Shown: positions 24,086 through 33,690 of the stretch, piece after piece
Numbering within the stretch: the first letter of the stretch is position 1
Layout of the letters: every line of letters begins with the position of its first letter
Assembly: GCA_016794325.1 (NCBI GenBank)
Contig: JAEUKG010000018.1
Span: 1 to 46,706, forward strand
Source of the DNA: Myxococcales bacterium
Lineage (GTDB): Bacteria; Myxococcota_A; Polyangia; Polyangiales; Polyangiaceae
Direction of reading: 5' to 3'
Length of the DNA: 46,706 nt
The notes under the pieces: model-generated
Database searches by the model: none
The model's input: only the letters and a program-made list of their open reading frames with translations
What the model was told of the DNA's origin: nothing
Program-made: the position numbers and the translations under genes

Positions 24086-24622
24086 ATGGGCGGACTGAAA
24101 GCACAGTACGAGGCGCTGGCTCGCTACAACCGCTGGATGAACGAGCGCGTCTACACGCTCGCCGACGCGATGGGCGACGACGCGCGCCGGCGCGACGTGG
24201 GCGCCTACTTCGGCTCCATCCACCGCACGCTCAACCACCTGCTCCTCGCCGACCGCGCCTGGATGTTGCGCTTCACCGGAGACGACGACCGCTACGCCTC
24301 GCGCGATCCCTCGGGCACGGTCATCGAGGTGCGCTCGCTCGGACAGGAGCTCTACGCGAGCTTCGAGGCCCTGCGCCGGGAGCGGGCTCGCACCGACTCC
24401 GACATCGAGGCGTGGGTGGCGTCGCTGACGGCCGAGCGCCTGGACGGCACGCTGCGCTACTCGCGCGCCGGCAAGGAGTACGAGCACCCGCTGTGGTGGG
24501 CCGTCGGCCACCTGTTCAACCACCAGACCCACCATCGAGCGCAGGTGGGCACGCTGATGAAGCAAATGGGCCACGACCCAGGCGTCACCGATCTCATCTC
24601 GCTCCTGCGCGGCGACGCCTGA
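24086..24622 (+). CDS. DinB-family four-helix metalloprotein
   Basis: 178 residues. ATG 24086 follows a strong GGGGGAGG (24073-24080). The DinB pattern is clear: YNRWMNERVYTLAD, SIHRTLNHLLLADRAWM with metal-ligand His, and near the C-terminus FNHQTHHRAQVGTLMKQMG, giving the other two His. Family members bind Zn or Ni and include thiol-dependent S-transferases; the substrate here is unknown. Divergent from the esterase gene, 99 bases away. Confidence 0.88.
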   Translation: MGGLKAQYEALARYNRWMNERVYTLADAMGDDARRRDVGAYFGSIHRTLNHLLLADRAWMLRFTGDDDRYASRDPSGTVIEVRSLGQELYASFEALRRERARTDSDIEAWVASLTAERLDGTLRYSRAGKEYEHPLWWAVGHLFNHQTHHRAQVGTLMKQMGHDPGVTDLISLLRGDA

Positions 24623-24652
24623 GCGCGCCGGGTGCGCTATCGTCCATCGTCG

Positions 24653-25279
24653 ATGAAGCCGCGCGTCGCAGCAGCGCTGTCAGCGGTCGCGCTCGCCTCG
24701 GTGGCCGGGCCGGCCCAGGCCGCGACGTTCGGCCTCGCGGTGCACGTCGCCCAGGCGTCCGACGAGGGGCGCCCGCGCCCGCTCGTGCAAGAGGAGCCGT
24801 GGATCCAAGCCCAGATCGACGCGGCCAACGCCCTCTTCGCGCCGATGGGCGTCGACTTCCGGTGGCATCAGGCGTTCGAGATCGCCCCCGTCCACGCGGC
24901 GCTCGAGACGCGCAAGGACCGCGACGCGCTCGCGGCCCTGGTGGAGCCGCGCGTCATCGACGTCTTCGTGGTGGGCTCGCTCCGCGACGTCGACGACGGG
25001 AAGAGCTTCCGGATGGGGGTGTGCTGGCAGAGCACCCGCGACTCCTCCAAGCGCTACGTGATCCTCGCGGCCACGGCGCGGCCCACCGTCCTCGCGCACG
25101 AGCTCGGCCACTACTTCGGGCTCGGCCACGACGCGCGCGTCGACACCCTGATGAGCTACAACCGCGGAGACGGTCGCATCTTCCTCGACGGCGCCCAGCA
25201 GGCGACGGTGAAGGCGCGCGCGCGGCTCTACGAGTCGGGGCCGCTGCTCGTGCTGTGGCCCGCTCGCGTCCTACCGTGA
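24653..25279 (+). CDS. Secreted zincin metalloprotease (metzincin-like)
   Basis: 208 residues. ATG 24653 starts a signal peptide (AALSAVALASVAGPAQA) cleaved after about residue 23. The active site HELGHYFGLGH is the extended zinc motif HExxHxxGxxH, followed by DTLMSY, a Met-turn. The protein is short for this group and has no propeptide long enough to recognise, so it may be a minimal matrixin/archaemetzincin-like enzyme. Its last 9 bases overlap the convergent TPR-like gene. Confidence 0.88.
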   Translation: MKPRVAAALSAVALASVAGPAQAATFGLAVHVAQASDEGRPRPLVQEEPWIQAQIDAANALFAPMGVDFRWHQAFEIAPVHAALETRKDRDALAALVEPRVIDVFVVGSLRDVDDGKSFRMGVCWQSTRDSSKRYVILAATARPTVLAHELGHYFGLGHDARVDTLMSYNRGDGRIFLDGAQQATVKARARLYESGPLLVLWPARVLP

Positions 25280-26230
25280 CGTCGTGCGCGTCACCCTCTC
25301 CGCGCGGGCAGCGAGCTCGGCGTCGCCGAGGCTCTTCGCGATCGCCTCGACCCGCCTCGCGACCGCGGCGTCGCCGGTGATGTGGGCGAGGAGACCGAGC
25401 GCCCCCACGCGCAGCCGGACGTAGCCGGCGTCGCCGGCGATCTGCGCGGCCTCGCCCGCCAAGCGCGCGGCCTTCGCCGGCGACCCGCGCCGCCACGCGA
25501 CGTAGGCGAGGCCCGCCGCGCGCTTGCACGCCGAAAACGGCGGATCCGTGGGCATCGCCTCGTACAGCTCCGCCGCGCGCGAGAGATCCGGCGGCCCGCT
25601 CTTCGGGTGCGTGACGTTGTATCCCGATTGGTCGAGGTGGCGCGCGCGAAACACCGCCTCGTCGCTCCCCGCGGGCAGCCGCCGCGTCGCGCGCTCCGCG
25701 GCGTCGAGCGCCTCGGTCACCTCCTCGTACCGCCGGCGGTGCTGCGCCGCGAACGCGCGGACGAGGCTCGCCTCGGCGAGCACGTCCGGGCGCGCGGAGC
25801 CGAGCACGGCTTGCCTCGCGTGGGCGACCGCCGTCTCGAACTCCCGCAGGCGGAGCGCGCACGACGCCCGGCCGAGCTCGAGCCACGCCCGCCCCTTCGA
25901 CTCGCTCACCGGCGGCCGATCCCACGCGCGGATGAGATCGAGGCACAGCGGGACCGGCAGATCCGAAAAGCGTGTATGATACATGCCCATCCAGCGGATG
26001 GTGGCCTCGACCTCGGTCGGGAGGCCGAAGATCGCGAGGAGCCACCGGCCGTATTTCCCGCCCTCGCCCGACGGCGTCTGGCGCAGGCGCCGGAGGCCGC
26101 GCTCGATGGTGGCGGCGTCGGCCTCCGGTCGCGCGCGCTCGACCCGCAGCGCGAGCCGCGCGAGCGACCCGTGGGCGCGCGTGAGGTGATCGACGTACGA
26201 TCTCCAGTCGAGCGCGGAGTCCTGGAGCAC
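25271..26230 (-). CDS. TPR-like helical repeat protein
   Basis: 319 residues from GTG 26230. All-helical, Ala/Arg/Leu-rich with paired-helix periodicity (GRASCALRLREFETAVAHARQAVL; KRAAGLAYVAWRRGSPAKAARLAGEAAQIAGDAG), as in degenerate TPR/Sel1-like repeats. No signal peptide or catalytic motif. Likely a cytosolic scaffold or the C-terminal part of a larger repeat family common in myxobacteria. Divergent from the endonuclease/phosphatase-fold gene. Confidence 0.65.
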   Translation of the reverse strand: MLQDSALDWRSYVDHLTRAHGSLARLALRVERARPEADAATIERGLRRLRQTPSGEGGKYGRWLLAIFGLPTEVEATIRWMGMYHTRFSDLPVPLCLDLIRAWDRPPVSESKGRAWLELGRASCALRLREFETAVAHARQAVLGSARPDVLAEASLVRAFAAQHRRRYEEVTEALDAAERATRRLPAGSDEAVFRARHLDQSGYNVTHPKSGPPDLSRAAELYEAMPTDPPFSACKRAAGLAYVAWRRGSPAKAARLAGEAAQIAGDAGYVRLRVGALGLLAHITGDAAVARRVEAIAKSLGDAELAARAERVTRTTSR

Positions 26231-26305
26231 GCGAGGAGGCTACCACGCAGCTGTCCGGAAACGCGTCCGGGCCGCGCGCGCGCGGGCGCCGTAGGTTCTG
26301 AGCCG

Positions 26306-27298
26306 ATGACATCGACACCGCCTTCCGGTCGGTCGAGGCCGAAGCTCCTCCTCGTCCGCGTGCTCGTCCTCGCCGTGCTGTACACTCTGCTCGTGGCGCT
26401 CGATCGGCTCTTCGGACGCAAGGTCGCCCTCGCGGCGTTCGCGCTCGCGATCGTGGGCGTGTGCGTCGCCCACGCGTCGGGCTGCATGCGGACCACGAAC
26501 GTCGCCACCTACAACGTGCGGGATTTCGGGCCCCAGACCGATCTCGCCCGCCTCACGGAGATCGTGTCCGCCGTCGATCCCGACGTGCTCGCCCTCCAGG
26601 AGGTCGCCGAGCCCGCGCGGGTGAAGGAGCTGGCGCGCCGCCTGTCGGCCGGCGGGCGCCGCTACGCGTCGACCGTCTCGCGCTGCGGCGACAAGCTCCG
26701 CCTCGCGCTCGTCTACGACACCGCGGCGGTGAAGCTCACCTCGACGGAGGAGATCCCCGACCTCGATCCGAACAAGGGCGGGTGCGACGGCAACGAGCGG
26801 CCTGGCCTCGTCGCGCGCTTCGAGCGCGACGGGAGGGCCTTCCGCCTCCTCGTGGTCCACCTCGCCGCGGGCAGCGACCCCGCGCGGTTCGCCAAGCGCA
26901 AGGAGCAGTGGCGGCGCGTGTACGCGCTCGTCGCGAAGATGCGCCGGGAGTCGAGCGATCCGGTCATCGTCGTCGGCGACGTGAACTCGACGGGATACCT
27001 CGACGACGCCAACGGCGAGCGCTCCTTCGTGCGCGACAGCGCGAAGAGCGAAGGGCTCTCGCTCGAGAGCGACGGCCTCGGGTGCACCGAATATTTCGGC
27101 CCCCGGGGGCGCCTCTCGCCGAGCCTCCTCGATCACGTGGTGGCAACTCCAGGTGCCATCCGGTGGGCGACCCCGCGCGTCCACGGCTACTGCCCGGCGC
27201 TCCGCTGCGAGCCGCACCAGGGGGAGCCCCCGCGGGACTTCACCGCAGTTTCGGATCACTGCCCCGTGTCGTTCCGCGTGAAGACCGGCCTGTTCTGA
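26306..27298 (+). CDS. Membrane-anchored endonuclease/exonuclease/phosphatase-family protein
   Basis: 330 residues. Two N-terminal hydrophobic helices (about 14-33 and 40-58) are followed by an EEP fold: TYNVRDF (68-74), LQEV (97-100, metal Glu), VVHLAAGS, VVGDVNSTG (222-230, Asp/Asn), LLDHVVAT (274-281) and SDHCPV (316-321, catalytic Asp/His). The chemistry is hydrolysis of a phosphodiester or phosphomonoester; substrate could be DNA, lipid or nucleotide. The membrane anchor argues for an outward- or membrane-acting enzyme. ATG 26306 is the first good start; no clear Shine-Dalgarno. Confidence 0.85.
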   Translation: MTSTPPSGRSRPKLLLVRVLVLAVLYTLLVALDRLFGRKVALAAFALAIVGVCVAHASGCMRTTNVATYNVRDFGPQTDLARLTEIVSAVDPDVLALQEVAEPARVKELARRLSAGGRRYASTVSRCGDKLRLALVYDTAAVKLTSTEEIPDLDPNKGGCDGNERPGLVARFERDGRAFRLLVVHLAAGSDPARFAKRKEQWRRVYALVAKMRRESSDPVIVVGDVNSTGYLDDANGERSFVRDSAKSEGLSLESDGLGCTEYFGPRGRLSPSLLDHVVATPGAIRWATPRVHGYCPALRCEPHQGEPPRDFTAVSDHCPVSFRVKTGLF

Positions 27299-27490
27299 GG
27301 TCCCGGCGCGCCGGAGGGGCCCGCCTCGGGTGGGTATCGAACCCACATTCCGTTCAGTGTTGGATCGCCGTCGGACCGGGGGCGACGTCGCACCTTCGGC
27401 TACGAAACTGAAGGGATTGTCTGCGTTTGCCCTGCTTCCCGAATACACTCGAGTCAGGGGTCGGGTCTGGGAGCTCGGAAAGTGGGTGCC

Positions 27491-28648
27491 ATGAACACGT
27501 CGCGTGTGCTGACCGGGATGATTTCTGTGCTGGGCCTCGGCGCCCTCGTCGTCGCCTGCGGCAGCTCGGGCAACGACAGCGACTTCGGCGCCTCCGGCGG
27601 CTCGAGCGGCTCGAGCGGCTCGAGCGGCTCGAGCGGGGAGAGCTCGAGCGGCTTCGGCTCGAGCGGCAACAACTCCTCCTCCGGCGCGTCCGGCGGCGGT
27701 TGCTCGGCGACCATCGCCCCGACCGGCAAGGCCAAGGTCGACATCATCTTCGTCATCGACGACTCGGGCTCGATGACCGAGGAGATGAACCAGATCAAGG
27801 TCAACGTGAACAAGTTCGCGTCGAAGATCGGCGGCACCGGCCTCGACTACCGCGTCATCTTCATCGTGAAGAAGGCGACGAGCCCCACCCAGACGGGGAA
27901 CGTGATCTGCGTCCCGGCGCCGCTCGCTGGCGCCAACTGCGCCGACAACCCGCCGCAGTTCCACCACATCAACCAGGACGTGCAGAGCCGCGACTCGCTG
28001 CAGCTGATCCTCTCGACCTACGACAGCGGCAACGCCGCGCTCGCGTGGAACAAGCACCTGCGGCCGGAGGCGACGAAGGTCTTCGTCGAGGTCACCGACG
28101 ACCAGTCGGCGATCTCCGCCGCGCAGTTCGACACCCAGCTCCTCGCGAAGGCGCCGGCAGGGATGTTCGGGACCGCCGCTGCCCGCAAATACATCTTCCA
28201 CTCCATCGTCGGGTGGAAGGAGGGCACCGCCGTGCTCTCGGCTCAGAAGTGCGACAGCGCCGTCAACACGGGCAGCGTGTACCAAGAGCTCAGCCAGCTC
28301 ACCAAGGGGATCGTCGACTCGGTGTGCAAGCTCGACTACTCGAGCACGCTCGACAACATCGCGAAGGACGTCACCGACAAGCTCGCGTGCGACCTCACGC
28401 TGCCCCCGGCGGCGACGGCGGACCCGAGCAAGGTCGTCGTGAAGGAGACGCCGCCGGGCGGCTCGCCCACCGACCTCGTGCAGGTCACCGACGCCAGCAA
28501 GTGCGCGGCGAATGCGAACGCTTGGTACTACGACGACAACGCCAAGCCGACGAAGGTCATCCTCTGCCCGTCGACCTGCTCCGCGGCGAACACGAAGCAG
28601 TCGAAGATCGAGGCCGCCGTCGGCTGCGCCGCGCCGCCGCCGCGCTGA
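27491..28648 (+). CDS. von Willebrand factor A (vWA) lipoprotein with Gly-Ser linker
   Basis: 385 residues. ATG 27491 opens a lipoprotein signal ending LGALVVA-C-GS. A Ser/Gly linker (about 30-70) is coded by a DNA tandem repeat. The vWA domain begins at KVDIIFVIDDSGSM, whose DxSxS forms the metal-ion adhesion site, and continues with VTDDQSA and many Cys pairs to the C-terminus. Likely a surface or periplasmic adhesion/assembly protein. The 192 bases upstream hold no gene; they contain only a T-arm-like hairpin discussed elsewhere. Confidence 0.9.
   Translation: MNTSRVLTGMISVLGLGALVVACGSSGNDSDFGASGGSSGSSGSSGSSGESSSGFGSSGNNSSSGASGGGCSATIAPTGKAKVDIIFVIDDSGSMTEEMNQIKVNVNKFASKIGGTGLDYRVIFIVKKATSPTQTGNVICVPAPLAGANCADNPPQFHHINQDVQSRDSLQLILSTYDSGNAALAWNKHLRPEATKVFVEVTDDQSAISAAQFDTQLLAKAPAGMFGTAAARKYIFHSIVGWKEGTAVLSAQKCDSAVNTGSVYQELSQLTKGIVDSVCKLDYSSTLDNIAKDVTDKLACDLTLPPAATADPSKVVVKETPPGGSPTDLVQVTDASKCAANANAWYYDDNAKPTKVILCPSTCSAANTKQSKIEAAVGCAAPPPR
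27599..27634 (+). repeat. Four tandem copies of GGCTCGAGC within the vWA gene
   Basis: Four perfect 9-base units encode the Gly-Ser-Ser linker, with further imperfect copies after 27640. Unit number could change by slippage without breaking the frame (9 is a multiple of 3), altering linker length. Confidence 0.85.
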
Positions 28649-28681
28649 CCCGTCCGTGGTAGAACGGGATCTCGGGATCCC

Positions 28682-29947
28682 GTGACCGAAGAAGAACGCG
28701 ACGACGCCCCCGCCGGCCCGCCGAGCGCTCGCACTCGCCTGAGCGCCGAGGAGGTCGCGGACTATCTCGTGGAGGTCGGCGCGACCCTCGCCGCGTACGG
28801 CTGCCCGTCGTACCGCCTCGAGGACGTGGTGAAGGCGATCGCCGAGGTGGAGGGCTACACCGCGGCGCCGTTCGCGATGCCGACGGGGTTCTTCGTCAGC
28901 GTCGCGAGCCCTCGGCACCCCGCGCCGATCCAGCGCATGTCGCGCGTCATCGATCGCGGGGTGAACCTCGGGCGGCTCGCCGAGGTCGACGCCATCTTCA
29001 ACGACGTCGTCGACAAGAAGATCGCGATCGCCGAGGCGCGGCGCCGCCTCGTCGCGCTCGAGAAGCGCCCGTCGGGCTACGCGCGCTGGCACAAGTGGCT
29101 CGCCATCGCCACGGTGGGCGGCGCGTCGGGCGTGTTCTTCGGCGGTGGCGCGGTCGAAGCGGTCGCGGGGGCGTGCGCGGGGCTGTGCGTCAACGCCATC
29201 GCGCGGCTGCTCGCCCGCCGCGAGTCGGGGAGCTTCCTCGTGGATTTCTTCGGCGGGCTCGTCGCGGCGCTCGTCGCGGGGGCGACGGCGCGCTTCGCCC
29301 GCGGCTCGTCCGAGGTCGTCGTCCTCGCCGGCGTGATCGGCCTCGTCCCCGGGATGACGCTCACCACCGGCCTCGCCGAGCTCGCGCGCAAGAGCCTGGT
29401 GTCGGGCGCGGCGCGGCTGATGGACGCGGTCGTCACGCTCCTGTTCTTGGTGTTCGGCATCGCGCTCGCGGTGGGCCTCGGCACGCTCGTCGGGAAGGCT
29501 CCGGCGGTCGACCCCGCCCGCGTCCCGCTCGGGCCGCACTTCCAGGCCATCGCGCTACTCGCCTCGTCGGCCGCGTTCGCGGTGCTCTTCTCGATGCCGC
29601 GCCGGTACTTCTGGGCGGCGATGGCGTCGGGCGCGACCGGCTACGCGGTCACCCAGGTCGGCCGGCACCTGCCGCCCCACCTCGGCGCGTTCGCGGCGGC
29701 GCTCGGCGTGTGCCTCTTCGCGAACCTCCTCGCGCGGTGGACGAAGAGGCCCGCCCAGATCTTCCAGCTCCCGGGGATGATGCTGCTCGTGCCCGGGAGC
29801 TTCGGCTTCCTCGGCTTCGGCGACTTCTTGCGCGGCGACGTCGTCGCGGGCGCCTCGAAGACCTTCCAGATGCTCCTCATCGCGGGGGCGCTCGTCGTCG
29901 GGGTCCTCCTCGCGAACCTCGTCCTCCCCGCGCGCAAGCTCCTGTGA
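28682..29947 (+). CDS. ThrE-type threonine/serine exporter-family membrane protein
   Basis: 421 residues from GTG 28682. Residues about 20-130 are cytosolic (LSAEEVADYLVEVGATLAAYGCPSYRLEDVV; PTGFFVSV), followed by about ten hydrophobic helices. Motifs of the ThrE family are present: GGGAVEAVAGACAGLCVN, VIGLVPGMTLTTGLAELAR, and in the second half LPGMMLLVPGSFGFLGFGDFL. Both halves (ThrE and ThrE_2 parts) are fused in one protein, as in actinobacterial ThrE. Expected to export Thr/Ser or small peptides by proton gradient. Follows the vWA gene by 33 bases. Confidence 0.88.
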   Translation: MTEEERDDAPAGPPSARTRLSAEEVADYLVEVGATLAAYGCPSYRLEDVVKAIAEVEGYTAAPFAMPTGFFVSVASPRHPAPIQRMSRVIDRGVNLGRLAEVDAIFNDVVDKKIAIAEARRRLVALEKRPSGYARWHKWLAIATVGGASGVFFGGGAVEAVAGACAGLCVNAIARLLARRESGSFLVDFFGGLVAALVAGATARFARGSSEVVVLAGVIGLVPGMTLTTGLAELARKSLVSGAARLMDAVVTLLFLVFGIALAVGLGTLVGKAPAVDPARVPLGPHFQAIALLASSAAFAVLFSMPRRYFWAAMASGATGYAVTQVGRHLPPHLGAFAAALGVCLFANLLARWTKRPAQIFQLPGMMLLVPGSFGFLGFGDFLRGDVVAGASKTFQMLLIAGALVVGVLLANLVLPARKLL

Positions 29948-30003
29948 CTCGACCGGGGTGACGGAAGTCCAGACGTACGGCTGCCGGCAGAAGTGGCACG
30001 TCG

Positions 30004-30020
30004 CGCCATCGAAGATGGCG
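30004..30020 (+). terminator. Hairpin after the ThrE gene, weak terminator candidate
   Basis: CGCCATC-GAA-GATGGCG is a perfect 7-base stem with a 3-base loop, 56 bases past the ThrE stop. No T-run follows, so intrinsic termination is doubtful. It lies at the point where base composition changes to lower G+C. Confidence 0.3.
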
Positions 30021-30080
30021 GACGCATACTTCCGCACGATAGGTGTCGGTCCCACCACAACAACACGCATAGGAGATCGT

Positions 30081-30398
30081 ATGTCCGCGTCGAACTACAG
30101 TCGCTCCATTTCCGCGCGCGTACGGGAGGTTGTCGGCATGCTGGTGAGAGGGGAATACTTGGAGTTGGAAGAACTGACCAACGCCATGCGCCTTCGTGCT
30201 AGCGACATCCAGGCTGGGGTTGAGGAGTATGGTCGCAGGCTCGTCCTACCGCCGAACAGTGCGTACGACAACATTGATGCCATCGCGGTGGTGGGAAGCA
30301 GCCCAAGCGCATATTCCATTAGATTCCGGCTGTACACTGTCTGGTCGTCGCTGTGGCAGTCGGTCGAGAGGTCACCGGTGAAATACCAGCGCGACTGA
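30081..30398 (+). CDS. Small hypothetical protein, paralog 1 of a DUF7668-like pair, C-terminus divergent
   Basis: 105 residues. ATG 30081 has AGGAG at 30071-30075. Residues 1-84 match the protein starting at 30641: RGEYLELEELTNAMRLRASDIQ against SGSYADLEQLTGAKRLRARDIE, then YGRRLVLPPNSAYDNIDAIAVVGS against YGRTLVMPPETAYDNIDVIPIRGS, and IRFRLYT against VRFRLYT. After RFRLYT similarity stops abruptly and an unrelated 20-residue tail follows, so the C-terminal strand segment is lost. The fold resembles what I remember of DUF7668, with low certainty. G+C is well below the genome norm. Confidence 0.6.
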   Translation: MSASNYSRSISARVREVVGMLVRGEYLELEELTNAMRLRASDIQAGVEEYGRRLVLPPNSAYDNIDAIAVVGSSPSAYSIRFRLYTVWSSLWQSVERSPVKYQRD

Positions 30399-30586
30399 TC
30401 CCACGTGCACGGCAGATTCATTGCCCTGAAGGGATGCGCTACTTTCTGGAGGTTGATCTCGTACGCGAGGCGATTGAGGTGTGGATCAAGTGGAGAAACG
30501 GCGCAACTCCCACACTCGACGAGGCGGTTGCGGCGGTCATCTACTATGGCGAACAGGACGCGTATCTCCCGTGCGAACCGAGCTGA
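30353..30586 (+). CDS. Small hypothetical protein in the low-G+C islet
   Basis: 77 residues from GTG 30353 (overlapping the previous gene by 46 bases in another frame) or 50 residues from ATG 30434. The last 50 residues look protein-like and acidic: MRYFLEVDLVREAIEVWIKW, TPTLDEAVAAVIYYGEQDAY. No family is recognised. It may be the 3' remnant of a gene whose 5' part was replaced by paralog 1. Confidence that this is expressed is low. Confidence 0.4.
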   Translation: MAVGREVTGEIPARLIPRARQIHCPEGMRYFLEVDLVREAIEVWIKWRNGATPTLDEAVAAVIYYGEQDAYLPCEPS

Positions 30587-30640
30587 GATGCGAGCGTTCA
30601 GCCATCGCGGTTGCGGCGGCGGGCGTGGTGAGGTGTCGAG

Positions 30641-31105
30641 TTGACGACGACCCAATACAATAGCGCAGTAGCCCATTCCGTGCGGCATGTTGCCCGTCTG
30701 TTGGCGAGCGGGAGCTATGCGGACCTGGAACAGTTGACGGGTGCGAAGCGTCTTCGTGCACGGGATATCGAGGGGGAGGTGAACGAATACGGCCGGACAC
30801 TCGTGATGCCGCCGGAGACTGCGTACGACAACATTGATGTCATCCCTATACGGGGTAGCGAGCCTCAAGCCTATTCTGTGAGGTTTCGATTGTACACGAA
30901 GGAGGAAGGTCAGTCCGATCTGGAGGTCCAACTGACATTGATGGATCGGGCACCGGAGAGGAAATGGGCATTCAGTTGGACGGGATACTGGTTGCCTAGT
31001 GCGCTGGCGATACCATGGAGCCGTTTGCAGCCCTCCGGCAGGGCGAGCTCCAAAGCCGGTTCGGAGCACGTCGACAGCAGCGACAGGCGGCCGTATCCGC
31101 CGTGA
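30641..31105 (+). CDS. Small hypothetical protein, paralog 2 of the DUF7668-like pair, probable 3' frameshift
   Basis: 154 residues as read from TTG 30641. Residues 1-105 parallel paralog 1 and go on through LYTKEEGQSDLEVQLTLMDR. Near 30955-30965 the frame appears to slip: the +2 alternative frame gives EEMGIQLDGILVA followed by TAG at 30997-30999, a natural short C-terminus, whereas the read frame runs on with a low-complexity Ser/Arg/Pro tail to 31105. One missing base would explain this. Lower G+C than flanking genes. Possibly a former immunity-type or regulatory small protein; function unknown. Confidence 0.55.
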   Translation: MTTTQYNSAVAHSVRHVARLLASGSYADLEQLTGAKRLRARDIEGEVNEYGRTLVMPPETAYDNIDVIPIRGSEPQAYSVRFRLYTKEEGQSDLEVQLTLMDRAPERKWAFSWTGYWLPSALAIPWSRLQPSGRASSKAGSEHVDSSDRRPYPP

Positions 31106-31111
31106 ATCCCC

Positions 31112-32512
<1,401 letters not shown>

Positions 32513-32688
32513 CAGGTCTGCCAGCCTACCAGATCGTCCGCGGGGAACGCATTCTTCCACCGCTGAAATTGCGACGAGACGCGGATGAGCGCCCGCGTTT
32601 CGGCACACGGGCTTGGCCCACCCGTGGGGAGTCGCTGAACACCGAATCAGGCTTTCGGGCGCTTGCTCCAAGCCTTTCGCCGGCCTAC

Positions 32689-33690
32689 ATGACGAGCGCC
32701 GTGCAGAGCCAACCGGTCCGAACCCCCCGCCTCGCCCGCTTCGCGTGGGGCGTGCTCGTCTACAACCTCGCGGTCATCGCGTGGGGGGCGTTCGTGCGGG
32801 CGACGGGGTCCGGCGCGGGGTGCGGCCGCCACTGGCCGATGTGCAACGGCGAGGTGATCCCGCGGCCCAAGCACGTCGAGACGGTGATCGAATTCGCCCA
32901 CCGGGCGACGAGCGGGATCGCCCTCGTCCTCGTGATCGCGCTCTTCGTCGCCGTCTTCCGGACCTATCCCAAGAGGTCTAGCGCGCGGCGAGCCGCCGGC
33001 TTCTCGCTCGGCTTCGTGCTCTCGGAGGCGCTCGTGGGCGCGGGGCTCGTGCTCTTCGAGCTCGTCGCCCACGACGCGTCGATGAAGCGCGCGCTCTCCA
33101 TGGCGATCCACCTCAACAACACGTTCCTCCTGCTCGCCTCCCTCGCGGCCACGGTGTACTTCACCTCCGGAGGGGAGCGCGTGCGCTGGCGCGATCAAGG
33201 CCTGGTCCGCGCCCCGATCGGCGCCGCGCTCGCGGGGATGATGCTCCTCGGCACGAGCGGCGCCCTCGCCGCCCTCGGAGACACGCTCTTCCCCGCGCGC
33301 TCGCTCGCGGCCGGGCTCGCCCAGGACCTGTCGGTCGGCGCCCACTTCTTGATCAAGCTGCGCGGGCTCCACCCGCTCTTCGCGCTCGTCACCGGCTTCG
33401 TCTGCACGACGGCGGCGGTCGCCGCCCGCCGCGCCCGCCGCGGGGACGCGGCGATCGACAGCGTCTCGCGCGTGTTGACGGGGGCCTTCCTCGCCCAGCT
33501 CTGCCTCGGGGTCGCGAACCTGCTCCTGCTCGCGCCGGTGGCGCTGCAGCTCGCGCACCTCGTCCTCGCCGACGTGGTGTGGATCGCGCTCGTCTTCCTC
33601 GGTCTCCGCGTGTTCGCCGCTCGCCACGCGGTGAAGGTCGAGCCCGCCGTCAGCCCGACATCAGATCGAGGAACGGTCCCGCTCCGATGA
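32689..33690 (+). CDS. ctaA: Heme A synthase, CtaA/COX15 family
   Basis: 333 residues with about eight membrane helices. CtaA signatures: AFVRATGSGAGCGRHWPMCNG (helix 1/loop with paired Cys), HVETVIEFAHRATSGIA (first heme His), MAIHLNNTFLL (second), LHPLFALVTGF (third) and LQLAHLVLADVVW (fourth). It converts heme O to heme A for aa3-type cytochrome oxidase. ATG 32689 starts just before the first helix; the upstream in-frame stretch is Arg/Pro-rich and rejected. No ctaB or cox genes adjoin. The last 41 bases overlap the convergent SDR gene. Confidence 0.9.
   Translation: MTSAVQSQPVRTPRLARFAWGVLVYNLAVIAWGAFVRATGSGAGCGRHWPMCNGEVIPRPKHVETVIEFAHRATSGIALVLVIALFVAVFRTYPKRSSARRAAGFSLGFVLSEALVGAGLVLFELVAHDASMKRALSMAIHLNNTFLLLASLAATVYFTSGGERVRWRDQGLVRAPIGAALAGMMLLGTSGALAALGDTLFPARSLAAGLAQDLSVGAHFLIKLRGLHPLFALVTGFVCTTAAVAARRARRGDAAIDSVSRVLTGAFLAQLCLGVANLLLLAPVALQLAHLVLADVVWIALVFLGLRVFAARHAVKVEPAVSPTSDRGTVPLR

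Noticed and set aside
27330-27346. T-arm-like hairpin GTGGG-TTCGATA-CCCAC on the minus strand, suggesting a tRNA
   Set aside because: The 3' side would give acceptor CCGAGGC, but no matching GCCTCGG, anticodon stem or D-arm exists upstream. At most it is a tRNA 3' remnant or att-like relic; chance is equally likely.
26240-29539. 1099-codon minus-strand frame across three plus-strand genes
   Set aside because: The plus strand has the endonuclease-fold, vWA and ThrE proteins with clear motifs; the antisense product is Arg/Glu-rich without any motif.
32513-32671. Longer start for the Ser/Thr kinase
   Set aside because: The extra 53 residues have no conserved feature and the kinase fold starts a few residues after GTG 32512.
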